Shown here: positions 52,361 to 64,000 of the stretch, piece after piece
Position numbering within the stretch: the first letter of the stretch is position 1
How the letters are laid out: every line of letters starts with the position of its first letter
Source of the DNA: Burhinus oedicnemus
Taxonomy: Eukaryota; Chordata; Aves; Charadriiformes; Burhinidae
Length of the DNA stretch: 64,000 nucleotides
NCBI GenBank assembly: GCA_008921705.1
Contig: VFFE01007078.1
Location: 1,842,771 to 1,906,770, forward strand
Direction: 5' to 3'
The notes under the pieces: model-generated
What the model was told of the DNA's origin: nothing
The model's database searches: none
What the model saw: the letters and a program-made list of their open reading frames with translations, nothing else
Translations under genes and position numbers: made by a program

Positions 52361-52735
52361 CTAATAAAAGAAAACACCAAGAAACAATCAATATTCAACT
52401 TCGTACGTACATGAAGCCTAACAGTATATTATTACTTATGAATATTTAAGAATAATTGGGCCAAAAATGCAGTTGTGTGAAGCACCATGCTTACATGTTC
52501 ACTTTTTAGTAATTAGAAAGAAAACAAAATATTATGGTGGCATAACATAAAATGTCAGCAGGAATCAGTTCAAATCAGGAACCAGAAAATTTTACACATT
52601 TAGTATTAGAATATGCAGAAACATCAGGAATATTCCTAGAGAGAGGAAACTGAGGGTAAGAATAAGAAAGCCTCTCCAGTATTTAGTATGGACTAAAATG
52701 AATAGCCACCCCATACCAGGAAGCTCTTTAGAAAT

Positions 52736-52736
<1 letters not shown>

Positions 52737-52782
<46 letters not shown>

Positions 52783-52824
52783 TTTATNNNNNNNNNNNNN
52801 NNNNNNNAAAAAAAAAAAAAAAAA
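52737..52824. repeat. Poly(A) tract interrupted by an assembly gap
   Basis: 42 A at 52737-52778, then CTCTTTTAT, then 20 Ns (52788-52807), then 17 A (52808-52824). The gap most likely results from collapsed or unresolved homopolymer, and its true length is unknown. It lies in the last intron, about 380 bp upstream of the terminal exon acceptor. Confidence 0.95.
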
Positions 52825-53454
52825 GAAATTAATTAGATACAAGTTAAAACAGGTTATATAAATAAGAAAGTAGTCTGAAGCGTATTTCCATCTTTTTTGC
52901 ATATGCTTGCTCTCTTCACCCCCTCAGGCAATTAAACAGTTCATAAAGCCATCTGCCTGAGTTTGACGATCATAGAAATATTAAGCTTGTGCCATCACAG
53001 CCCAAGGACAGTCTTACGTTGAATGTTTGTCCATTTTACCAGAGTTATAAATAGATTTCTTGCTGCTAGCCAAGTACCTGCATTACTGTCCATTCAGGAG
53101 CCTGTGCTTACTAAATTCCACTACAGCCATGGCTGCCCCTGTGCAAATGAAGACATAGCTGCTTTGAAGCTGGAGGCGTGATAGCAGAAGTTCCACCTTT
53201 GGCAAGAGAGCCAAGAAACATGGGAGAAACTGCAGATAAGGCTTTCAGAAACTGCTAATTATTGCTTTACAGTTGTCCCCCCCAAAAACAGTAGACATTT
53301 ATGATGCTTTCTTCAGTTTCCTACCTCACTGTCATTGCTGTCAGCATGGAAACCAAATATGTTCTATTAACTGTTATGGGCTTTTGAAAGCTTATGGAGG
53401 AACCTGCCTGAATTCATATTGCGCGTGTTTCTGTTGCAGCTGCTGCTTGAAGAC

Positions 53455-53531
53455 CTAAACCCAGTGTCCACCGTGACTGTCAGCCTCCGACAGACTAAAC
53501 ACCCGCCGACGTCCTTTCCTGCCAGACCTTA
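53455..53531 (-). CDS. Candidate alternative terminal coding exon
   Basis: The minus strand shows an acceptor GCTGTGTTTTCCTCTAG directly before 53531, with a strong pyrimidine run. Starting after AG, the exon begins in the phase needed after 59092-59238: leftover G + TA gives Val, then 24 further codons and TAG at 53455-53457. The predicted tail is VRSGRKGRRR then VFSLSEADSHGGHWV. The basic cluster resembles a nuclear localisation signal, and RRRVFS fits an RxRxxS kinase consensus. The 77 nt contain five CpGs although the surrounding intron is CpG-poor. Against it: no canonical poly(A) signal was seen downstream before the gap, and I have no homology support. If used, it would replace the acidic C-terminus. 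Confidence 0.4.
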
Positions 53532-54130
53532 CTAGAGGAAAACACAGCGATATATCATACGAAGGCTTTAACAATGAAACAAGGAAGGGAAACTGGAATG
53601 AAGACAAAGGATAAATGTTAGAGTAGCAACAAGAATAAGTGACAAAGACACATCCATAACTGCTGGTATCTTGAATACAATTTGACACCACACCAAGAGT
53701 CTTACAAGTCTGGGAAATACTTCTGAAGCTGGAAGTATTCATTCTTTAGAAACAAGCAAGTTTAACTGAATTTATTTTTGCTTACCTATCTGGAAATGTT
53801 CGTAATATAGTTTGGGCTATGTCTGGCAATACCAACAGCACTTACACTGAGGAGGGAGTGGCAGGCATTTATTTGCATTACAATCTACTCTCATGCTTTA
53901 GAAATCTTGAGAGAAGGTATTTATCACAAATTCTGGTGACACAGAATTATTATAATTTATGGCCAGTGGAAATCGGAAGAGGCACACTACCGTGCAGGTG
54001 ACAATACTTCAGACCATTCAGCCCTACTATTCTATGATATGAAACTGAAGTACTAGATTTGGTTTAGAAAAAAGCCAAACAGAGTGTTTTAAAAGATAGC
54101 AGCAGTTCAGATGATGATGCTTGGTGTATA

Positions 54131-54162
54131 GAAAGTTTCTAGGAAATAAACTTTCTAGAAAC
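54131..54162. repeat. Nested inverted repeats in the intron
   Basis: GAAAGTTT (54131-54138) pairs with AAACTTTC (54148-54155), and GTTTCTAG (54135-54142) pairs with CTAGAAAC (54155-54162). This gives two overlapping alternative hairpins. The arms are only 8 bp; function unknown. Confidence 0.7.
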
Positions 54163-57038
54163 AAAAGTACTTTCTCACCTAGTTAGAAAAATAACTGGCA
54201 TTATAGAACAGGAGAGATCAAACCACATTTACACTACTGATTATAGAGGGAAGAGACAGGGATGGTTCCAGTAAGATGGCAGGCACTGCTCTTGCAGGCT
54301 CTCCATGCTTGATTAATCATCCTGCCCTTGGAATATATAAGTCTTATTTTACAAACTGAAATCCAATATATTCTCTGCCACAAGGGACAGCTCTTACTAC
54401 TTATTTTAGACCTTTTACCTTCACTATCTGCCAGAAGTGTGAAACACAGCATAAGTGGCATAGAAGATCAATGCCTTCTGAAGTCCTCAATATCCACTGC
54501 TCCAATGTAAACAATTCTCTTAAATATTGAACCCAATTGCATTTTAAAGCTTAAGACAACTTAAAAAGTGATAAAATACAGCATAGACGATATTACACAT
54601 ACATAATTGTGGAAGACTGCTAACTTACAGTAAGAGAGCTTTTTTATCTTAATCCTTTGCATACATAAAAATAAGTACTTTAAAACACATGGTTCCAGCA
54701 AGTGTAGCCAAGAAGAGACTGTATTCTAAGTTCAGAAGCTTGATGATTAAAACCTGCCTAGCAAGAGAACATTTTTATCTTACGCATAGCAACACTTCAA
54801 ATGGACATGTTAATTAAAAAAAAAATAATTCATGTAAATACAAAGGAAGAAACCAACCTGACAGCAGCATCTGCAGAACCTGATACTGCTTTTTCTGTCT
54901 TGCTAGGGATTCTCCTCTCTTTAAAGGACGACTTCTGCTTTTTCAATTTTAAGGAACAGAGATCTTGTAAAAGGGCTAAGCTTAATTCCCAAATACTGCA
55001 AATGGGGGAGCTGCTAGGCTTTAAAATATCTGTGCCATGAACTATTGTGACAACAGTCATACGATTTCATGTATGTTCAGTTAACCTCCCCTCACACTAT
55101 CGGTGTTCCATGTAAAAGTCAGCGTGTATGTTCGAAATCTTATTTCCTGAAACAACTCTGTGAAGATTACAAGTACCATCTCAAATATATTAAACTGAAC
55201 AGTTTAAATCTGTCAATAGACAGTAGCTTAGGACACTTTAATCACAACTTCACAGTTGAAACAGCTGTCATGGTTTAAGATATTGCCCTTAAGGAAGGTA
55301 GTTGAGGTAGTTTTCTTTAAGTCCATATACACATCTCCCCTTTAACTTGTCTGGCCTTCTTGACTGAAGATCCTGAGCAACGTAGCATGTTCTTCATGGC
55401 AGTTGCCAGAACAAACAGGGGAGCAGGGAAGGAGGGAGGGACAGAGAGCACGTATGTGTGCTTGCATGAGTGTGTTTAAAATGGTATGGAAAATGAGAAG
55501 GGAGATTCACACATGACAGATAGTGGCAGCATTCAAGTGCTACCTTGGGGCATAAACCAGATCTTGGTAACTGCTTTGTGTTCATCACCTACTTGTTACT
55601 TCCTCCTTGAAGGAGACACTTCACATTATGTAAGCCTCCTCTTCTGCTTCACAGCAGAGTAAGGGAGTTTAGCTTCAATAGCCTTCAACAGGTTAAAGGA
55701 AGATCTACATAGTTTACATTGAAGTGGGTGAATACCAACTGTTGTTTCCATAACTCAGCTGAGCTGTCAGCAAGAGCTGATATAACACAGACAGTGGTCA
55801 AGACAGTATCACTTATTTCAGCAGTGTACTTCTGTTCATGCAGAAGCCTATAGAAAGCTATCTGGACATACCCAACAGATAGTCTCTTTCCTGGCCATGC
55901 TCCTGGCAACAGTTTCCAGTATAGATTACAATTACATATAAATACTATAAAAGGGAGATCATTCATGAGAACATTCATTACAAACTTGCAGTAAACTGGT
56001 CAAATGAGTTAATGCAGAAACACTGTTCCCAGGAATACACAATAGTATTGATCTGACACTGCAGACTAGCAAAAAGCATCAATAAAGCCCCCTGGGTTGG
56101 AGAAAACCCTCCCCACAACCCCATTCCCCAAAGACCCAGCTCCAGGGATTTCAGAATCCTCTCTAGTCCATACCAAGGACCTTGAGACACCATCAGCCAC
56201 TTAGCTGTAATTATTTAAAACGTTACTACTTCATTATTGGCTGCAACTACATTAGCAGTTTGGTTCAGACCAATAGAGAGGCTTTGAAGAATTATGCACG
56301 CTTACTACTTTAGTCTAATTTTAGGAACAGTTTCTGTGCATTAATGAGATTCTTTCACCAAACTGTAAGATACGCTGCAACTATGCACCAAATACACTTC
56401 AAATATTAATAGTAACATACATCTGAACTAACAATTGGTCCTTCAGACAATCACATACATGGCAGGGATGCTTGGTCCTAAAGGTCAGAGTAAATATGGT
56501 CTACAGCAAAATCCCTAAGCCACATGCAGACTAGATGCATGCACCTCAGTACCAACTCTTCAATGTCCTATTGCACCAAATTACCTGCTTGTGCACATAC
56601 AGTCACTGTCTTCCTCTTTGTACTGCTCTCCAAGTAGAGTTAGCAGAACAAAATCCAGGAGCTGAGTTCAAAAGTCAGCCCTCCAGCAGGTTAATGCAAG
56701 CTGCTGACTTCCGACTGAAGTAGCTGACACAGATTCTTGTGTTCATTTCCACTGACTTTGCTGAAGGTTACTGTGCTAATAGTGGTAGGGCAGAGAATTG
56801 TATCCTCACAACTAGATTCGCTGAAGCATCTACATCAGTGTGCCTAGATCCTGTGCAAAAAAACCCAAAAGCCACCCAAAGACTGTTTTCCTGCATGACA
56901 TGTGGCATTTTGAACATACTTTATGATTAAGCCACAATGAAGTTCATACTAAGTGCAGACAGTTCATGCAACCTAACTGGTAAAGTGCAGACTGAAACCA
57001 GGCATTTACAAAAAACCTTTCCTCTGTTTTTCAGTTGG

Positions 57039-57170
57039 TGTGTTTTGGTTTTTTTTGTGTGTGTGTGTTGTTTTTTTTTGGTGGGTGGTTTTTTTTGGGG
57101 GGGGGGTAGGGAGAATGAGTTTGGGGATTTTGGGGTGTTTTTATTTTTTCTTTTTTTCTTTTTTAAGCCA
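57039..57170. repeat. G/T-rich low-complexity tract with G-quadruplex-type runs
   Basis: T-rich and TG-rich sequence leads into GGTGGGTGG, a run of ten G near 57097-57106, then GGG, GGGG and GGGG up to 57136, followed by T-rich sequence to 57165. On the plus strand the spacing of G-runs at 57080-57136 fits a potential intramolecular quadruplex. The gene is on the minus strand, so its transcript would be C-rich here. Confidence 0.85.
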
Positions 57171-59091
57171 ATGAGCAACTTTCTGTCATCAGGCTTTTAA
57201 ATTGCATGAAAAAATAAACAGAATTTTGTGTTATACAAATGCCAACGTACTGTGTAAATAGATTTTAATTTTGTTAACTACACTCTGATTGTTCTTCAAT
57301 AAGGCACTATCTTTTTATGCTAAATGAGGAATTATGTGCTCTGGATCTACTCAGTTTTTCACAGAAGTCAGCTTATATGCACCTGAAAGATCTTAGTTTG
57401 AAACATGAGTATAGTCTTGCTTGGTATTTCTGTGAACTAGCATGTTGCTTACAACAACAAAAATAATTCAGATTGTTTATTTTCATTTCCTGTACCTCAG
57501 TTTTCTCTTAGCCACTATAGCCAAGAGGATTCAAATACAGCAAAGGACATCACAGATGAGCCTTTTTACACTGCTAAGGAGAAACACATACTCAAACACA
57601 TGTTCTGTTGCAGCGCCAATCCATACCAAGACTTTGACAAGTGATACCACTTCTCTGTGTAATTACCACGTATTATCTAGGCCATCAAGAGACTGTATAA
57701 TAGCAATCACTTACCAACTGAGAAAATAAAATGAGGTCCTTCCAAAGTTTTGAACAGATTGCATATAGAAAAATATTCAAAATTTTATTCTGGAATTACA
57801 CATATTGCAGGAATATTTTGACTATATGTTAGTCTATCACAGTAACAGATACTTTTTAATCTAGAGTCTGGGTGCTAGAATGCTTTCTATATTGGTCATA
57901 AACTCCATAAGCAGCCTTTGCTTACCCTTTCCAGCAGTATTTCTTGCAGTCACTTTGGACATACAATGTACATTGATCTCCTGACACTGTTTAGCAAAAC
58001 CTACAAAACACTAAATGCCTAACAAAGATTGCATCATTTCCTGTAGGTCTGCAAAAAAGTTTACATTTACACAAGGCTTCCAAATAAAGGCAAAATGATG
58101 TATCTTAAAGGGGGGAACCAGAACAACCATTTCAAGGAGTGATCAACATTGGAATGGACTGTTAAAATGAGGGGACTGTTTGGAAAGGTCTAGAGAATCA
58201 CATCACCTCTATTGTTTTATAGCCAAAACGAGGTAGACTAGGTCAGTTCTAGCATGAAAGCATTTCAGTACACACCCTTCAGGATTTACTTCTTGTTTAG
58301 TCTCCAGCTTGAGGCTTTCTACCTCACACAGAATTTGTAGTCAGAACAAACATCATTACAATATTCTCTACAAATACTACAGAAAAAAAGGAGGAATGAA
58401 GGCATTCTAATGCAAGAAGTCCCAGTATAAATATACCCACTAATTATACTGGCCAACACAAACACATGGTAGCTACATTTGTGAAAGTTACCCTGTCAGT
58501 CTATCTATACGGCAGCTTCTTCTGCACCAATAAAATAGCCTCCTCAAATGTGGTGGTGTTCAGCCAGAAGAGTGTTATTGGAAAAGCTTTACAATATCAG
58601 CTTCCTAAATAACTATTTTCAAATATTTCATATTTGGCCCATTGTTAAAAATTAATGTAAGATAAACATACAAAAGCAAGCGTCAACCAGTTCAAAAAAA
58701 GATGCTTCATATGGAGATCAACTTATCCACTACAGTGAAAGGCTAACAGTTTACTTACAAATTTATGCAAAGCAGTTAAAAAAACAAACCAAAACAAAAC
58801 CACAACATTTGGAATTGTATGTGCTAGGAGACAAATCAGACAAGCAGGACATTATTTCACCAGTACTTAAAATCACCGCTGAAAGATGCCAAGTATTTAT
58901 TAGAGTTCCAGAAAGCTGAAGAAATCATTAAAATTTGCACCATAATTTATTTTCATTCATTTAGTTGAATGATCACGTGATTTAAAAACATTAAGCCCTA
59001 CTCTGTATTTAACCAATAACACAGTAACTTAATTTTACAATGAACTACTCTACGTTCCTTGGTGCCTAGGCTGAAAATCATGATTTAATAC

Positions 59092-59238
59092 CTGATGGGC
59101 TCTGTGCAGCAGAAGGAGTGGATGTTGAGCTTGCAGTCACTGAATCACAGCGCCCTGTACTCCCACTGCCACTGGAAGGTGATGGTGATGAAAGTGGTGA
59201 TGGATTGTGCTGATTTACACACTGGGCTACAGCAAAGC
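59092..59238 (-). CDS. Internal coding exon, Ser/Pro/Thr-rich segment of the same gene
   Basis: 147-nt exon bounded by acceptor CATTGTCCTGTTTTGCAG and donor CAG|GTATTA. It contributes two bases of an upstream split codon, 48 full codons and one G that pairs with the next exon (phase 1 in, phase 1 out, so 147 nt is also skippable without frameshift). The segment reads FAVAQCVNQHNPSPLSSPSP, then SSGSGSTGRCDSVTASSTST and PSAAQSPS. It is low-complexity Ser/Pro/Thr/Gly, typical of disordered linkers in nuclear or signalling proteins. It has several SP sites that proline-directed kinases could modify (inference). Frame and splice phase agree exactly with the terminal exon, which is the main evidence that both are real. 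The family is not recognised. Confidence 0.75.
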
Positions 59239-62200
59239 CTGCAAAACAGGACAATGAAGTTTATGAGTTAATAATTAGCTTGAAAGAGTTAATCCACATG
59301 AAAAAATTGAGAAAGGGTAAGAGCGAATATTGCATCAAAGTAGTGTTAATTTTGTGTAGTGACCCAGAGGATGCACTCTCTCTCACCTTCACCTTAGAAG
59401 CCTGAAAATCTGAATGCATCTTACTGAGAACATGCTATCTACAAATGTTGATCAATGAACACGTAGAGGTTAAGGGATTCAAAACATTTTAAAACTGAGA
59501 GCTTGCACAAACAGGTTTTGGTATATTCAATAAATTAACAGGTCACAGACCTTAATGTGATAAGGAAATGGTTAGTCAAAAGTGAACAAAAAACCTCTCA
59601 GATGAAAAGGCTACACTATTTTATCAATCAAATAAAAAAAAATTATCAATCAAATCTAACGCTGGCATTGGATTACATCCACCTTCTCAGAAGTCAGTCT
59701 ATACAGTGTCTGACAGCACTTTTTAAATGTCTTCTTCTGGCTTTCAGTCTAATATTTCCTCAAATTCTTTACATTGTAGTATCCTCTTCTTTCCTAACAT
59801 AGTCTTACATTCGTTCCTTTCTCTTTCCTCTGCAACCCCTGCTTCGCCTTTGACATGCCTTAAAAAAAAAAAAAAAAATCATTTTAGTTCCTTCCCTCCT
59901 CACATACAGTGACTCATGCACTTTCTCCTTCAAGATGAAATTTCAGAAAGTATGGAGGACATGCAGCACAGGGAAATCCATCAGAAGTATGCAATTTGGG
60001 AGAGAAGGGCAAGGAAGGAATTCAAATCCCTGGTATCTCAAACCCAGCCTCTCAGAACTGAATAACCTGAGAAAGATGTACTATGCGATATTTAATTTCA
60101 CTGGTTTAGTCAAGATAAGCATTCACTGCATAAGACTGCACTGAATCAGAAAGTAAACAATAGTTATTCCATGTACGTTGTGCGAAATATTTTGTGCAGT
60201 AGCATGCTATGAGCCAAAAGAGAACTCAAATTTATTTTTTAGGTTACTGGTGAATGCGTAATGTTGACATTCAGTCATTTTATACTAAAATAAGTGCCCA
60301 CAAAGGTGTCTCCTCTAAGTCCAGTAGCACTGCAAACACATGCTGAACACCTAGAAGTAAACAATTACTAAATTTTTCTTTTATGAATGAGAATGATTGT
60401 ATGGTAACTTCGTACAAAACAGACATTACATAAAAAAACTTATTAGACATAACCAGCTCATCTTTATTAACATCCTTATTTTTTATATTACCTTATTGGC
60501 AATGTGTCTGGTTGACACGACTCGCTTGTGAAAATGTAATTTAACACTAAATTTCAGACAGTCACAGATTATAAATGCTGAGTGCATACATTTGACCATT
60601 ATTTCACCTCAACATAAACAGAAATACAAGACTATCCTTGGAAGAGTTAGAACACTTTATAACATCAGTCTTGTATGAATGTAGTTTGTACTTGAGAAGG
60701 GAAGCTGGAATATGGAGCAAAACAAACAAAACCAAAAAACCCCAACTTGGTGTTTCAAAAGCATGCTACTTTAACAAAGGTTTTCTTTCTTTTTCTTAAG
60801 AAGTCATGTTCTATTATATCTGACAAATACATTTTTGTTTGTTGTTTAAAACATCTTGTGTTTTCCAGCAATTGTTAAGACTTTCTTAAAACTTCTAATT
60901 TCATTTAACAACAAAATGAGTTTATCATTGCTGGGACAGAAGCAAGTAAGCATGCTCTGGCTTTCAGCAGATTCGGATGAAGAAAGTCAGAGCGCTCAAT
61001 TCCTGCATCAAACCTCTGCCAGACTATCAGAAAAAAAATAATTGTTCAGCGATATTGTAAGAGGTCCAGACTTGACAACAAGTTTGCTTTGGCACAAAAT
61101 CCATAGTGCAGAATAGCAAGACTTGCATGAAAATACTCCAGTTCTGAAAAACTCCAGGAATTATTTTCACACACACTGTTGATCCTAATACATCGAAGAC
61201 CTCCACATTGGGATGGCCTGCTAACTCACTTGTGATTAGACTGTTTGAACAAGTCAGGATATCTCCTATGAGATTAAAACCAGTACGTTGCCCTTTACTG
61301 TATCTTTCAATTAGCAATTATTTTTTCCCTTTGTTCTGATTTTTCAGCTGAATTTTTAACTTACAGTGTTCATAGTCCTGTCGTTACAGAAGTCAGTGGT
61401 TTGATCTTGAACTGCATTGGTATTATAAAAACGCAGAAGAATCAAAATCTTAAAGGTCTAGCTTCTACTTCAAATGCTATGGAACTATCTGCTAGAATTT
61501 ACAACGTGCTCTGAAAGAAAACTTCATGAACTGCCTTTCCCACACAAGTCCAGTGGAGACAAGTACCACTGCATTGTTCATACTTCCTTGATCTCTTACT
61601 TTCTTTAGAAGATTTTACCCTTCTCATGGTTCTCAGCAACCTTCCTCACAATGACATGCGTATAGCAACTCCTCAACTTTATTGGTAAGGCTTTCCTTTG
61701 GCAGACATTCCTCCTAGTACTTGGAAGCTTTTAGTCATCTCTTTGGGTTTTCATAGCAAGCAGGTTTTCAGAAGTTGAAGCACTTCTTGCAGCAAAAGAA
61801 GTGTCTTCAATACAGGCTGTATGTCAGGTGATGTACACAACACGGCTGCTTCTGCAGCCCTCCTCACTCTCCCATGGGAAAGTATTAATGCAAGAGTTTA
61901 CTTTTTATTGGCAGTCCCTTGAATTACTGAAAAGTAGCCATGACATTCACTATGAACCACCTAACAATATGCTACTTGCTGTCTTCACTGCATAGTGAAC
62001 ACTGAAAAGGAAAGTATCTGACAATGAGGCATGACACAAAGCTAATGCACCACGCAATTCTTTATTCTTTTATATGGGGAATCTGCCATGGCACTGGATG
62101 GATGATTCACGCGTTATAGAGTCTCTCTTGTACAGGGAATTTGCTGGTGCTGTTCAGCAGGCAGCCAGTCAAAACTCAAGTTTAAATGGGCTTGTTAGAA

Positions 62201-64000
62201 GAAGTATATGAAAGCTTTAAAACACAGACATGACAAGTCAGGAAAATGCTGTTAGCAGCAACACATACTGACAGGTTGTGCTACAAGGAAAAAAGCCAGA
62301 GCGGATGAAGAAAGGAAGACAGAAAAAAAAGCTAATAAACATCTGTTCTGTTCATAATCTGACTTAACCTGTAGTCCCACCTCTACCTCCCACGCTTATA
62401 CACAAGAATTACTCAAAACCACTTGCAGAAAAACAATGCTATCTGAATTGCTATTAGTACTTGCATCATAGTTTTAGATGGGTGCATGTCACTTTTACCA
62501 AGCATTTCTCTTATTTTCAGATACTATTCATTATGTTCAAGATGCACACCACTTGAAAGAATGAAATAACCACCATGGCAGGAGACGTCTATTTAGTTAA
62601 AAACAAAATAGTTTGGTAAGCAACTAATTATTCCACAAATGTAAATAAATGCATGAATTTATTTCAGAAACCAAACTGATTGATCTTCTATTATCATTTA
62701 CGTAAGTTAAACTAAGGTTACACACAGTGACGTCTGGTAGTCTGCAAAAAGTTAATCAGAAACTAAACTACCTCAAACGTGAAGGACTTTTATAGCACTC
62801 AGGGCCACTGATAAATATAGTTTTTAATATACCAAATGTGCATTAGGTTTCTCATACATACTTCATATTTTGAAACATGTTAGCATGGGAAACAAGGAAT
62901 AACCAATGGACTTGTGACCACAGAAGTGAGGGAAAGTTATCTGTTAAAGTGAATGAAACTTCGTTTTGGAACAGTTAAAGCCATTGGTATGAGAGCACTT
63001 ACATCAGTATATTTTGTTTCCCTTACAGTGCTGGAAAAAGTTGTACCCATCCAAGGCATTCTATATCCACAAAAGGTTTGCACTTCAAGTGAGGAGAACT
63101 CTTCCATCCTCACCAAAATAGTAGAAATTGTAGAAAAAGTAAATAAGGTCTACTGTGATGATCACAGGAAGCTGGTCTGATTCAGCACGATTGCCTGCCT
63201 AAAGGTTCTGCAAAACAGAGCTCATGGATTCATGTCCTTGCACTGAAGCATTTGCTTGCAAATGATCTTAACGTATTTTCTTCCCAATAGCACTGCAGAG
63301 GAAGGATTTTAAGCATGCAACAGGAAGATAATTTAGGTAGGAGAGAAAGGGAAGTCTAAATCATTTAAAATACTGTAACCGGGAAACTACTGACTAAGAA
63401 CAAATATTCTAACCAGGAAACTCCTTCAGGAAATATCTGCAAAGAAAAGGTGTGCAGAATTAATCATGGCTACAGGAAGTAAAATAACACTCAAAAGGTT
63501 CTAGCAGTGCCTTTCTTACTACTTTATGACTCTCAAGTTGTGAGGTTAGTTACAAACACAAATATTTCCTTTCCAGTGACCCTGATTCTGCAACAAAACT
63601 TTCCATGTAAGACTCAGTAAGGTATTACTGTAAAGATGCACCTTCCCAGTTCCTCAGAGAAGATCTTATTTCCATAATCACAATGTTTCATAAGGCTTGG
63701 TTTCTTTCACAAAATACGCATCAACAGTTACCCTTTTGCCACGTTTCACATAGCAGCAGCAAAATTTCATGCCAAAACCTGAAACAGGTTTTTAGTTTTT
63801 CTTTAAAGAAGCTTTTTCTTATGCAATTAATGCAAATCTTTCTCCTAAATTGGAGAAAACCTTCTTACTGTCTTATAAATGATTTAATGTAAAAGACTGC
63901 CTGAACTGTAAGATCTCCTAAGAATAAAATTTGAAGGTGAGAAGGGGGAGGGGTGGTGATGGCAGAGAACAGGACAAGCAAGACAAAAAAAAAAAAAAAA
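59239..64000 (-). other. Upstream intron of the minus-strand gene, running off the window
   Basis: No further exon could be supported up to the right edge. The open frames at 61027-61317 (-) and 62953-63180 (+) lack convincing paired splice signals and recognisable domains. Contains A17 at 59862-59878 and an A run of at least 16 at 63985-64000 cut by the window end. Around 63578-63620, 'gaccctgattctgcaac' faintly recalls an ancient sauropsid repeat. Confidence 0.5.
63985..64000. repeat. Poly(A) run at the window edge
   Basis: Sixteen A to the last base, continuing outside; true length unknown. Confidence 0.95.

Larger units (their letters stand above)
52361..59091 (-). other. Phase-1 intron between the two supported coding exons
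   Basis: Donor TCAG|GTATTA at 59092/59091 and acceptor TTTTATTAG at 52361 follow the GT-AG rule; length 6731 bp. It holds a poly(A)/gap complex (52737-52824), a possible alternative terminal exon (53455-53531), a nested inverted repeat (54131-54162) and a G-rich tract (57080-57136). The stretch at 58100-58262 is faintly like a very old CR1 3' end. Confidence 0.75.

Noticed and set aside
56927..57200. Lys/Pro-rich (-) and Phe/Val-rich (+) frames
   Set aside because: Both are translations of the G/T-rich low-complexity tract at 57039-57170.
62953..63180. 75-codon plus-strand frame that looks exon-like (EENSSILTKIVEIVEKVNK)
   Set aside because: No matching acceptor/donor pair or homologous partner exon was found, and it lies in the intron of the opposite-strand gene.
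1..64000. CRISPR arrays, phage, operons, tRNA or rRNA genes, endogenous retrovirus LTR pairs
   Set aside because: No regularly spaced repeats, cloverleaf-like sequences, rRNA words, or paired long terminal repeats were seen; the window is vertebrate non-coding DNA with one gene end.

Overview
This is vertebrate nuclear DNA, almost certainly from a bird. It is AT-rich, has no bacterial-style gene density, and its only clear transposons are CR1 LINEs with the avian-type 3' end (octamer-like ATTCTGTG tail, no poly(A)). Two 20-N assembly gaps (3277-3296 and 52788-52807) show that it comes from a draft or scaffolded assembly. I cannot name the species.

Layout. From 1 to about 50.7 kb there is no exon I can support. 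This part holds two near-identical, truncated CR1 copies on the minus strand (2776-3276 and 3434-4265), with a gap inside the first. It also holds one older, frameshifted CR1 on the plus strand (14066-15250), four weak ancient MIR/L2-type relics (about 8.1, 34.0, 35.4 and 37.3 kb), a GC-richer block with transcription-factor-like motifs (about 11.3-11.57 kb), homopolymer and microsatellite tracts, and a perfect 26-bp tandem duplication (21041-21092). From about 50.7 kb to the right edge lies the 3' end of one minus-strand protein-coding gene. It has a 147-nt coding exon (59092-59238), a 6.7-kb intron, and a terminal coding exon (52002-52360) followed by a probable 3' UTR. The two exons join in frame across a phase-1 intron with consensus GT/AG sites. 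They encode a Ser/Pro/Thr-rich, probably disordered C-terminus that ends in an acidic tail. I do not recognise the protein family, and the rest of the gene lies beyond 64 kb.

The most interesting signal is a possible alternative terminal exon of the same gene at 53455-53531. It has a good acceptor, exactly the right phase, and five CpGs in 77 nt within CpG-poor intron. It would replace the 119-residue acidic C-terminus with a 25-residue basic tail that contains a nuclear-localisation-like cluster. I see no operon, CRISPR array, tRNA or rRNA gene, or novel multi-gene system. Most short ORFs in this window are chance open frames in non-coding DNA.
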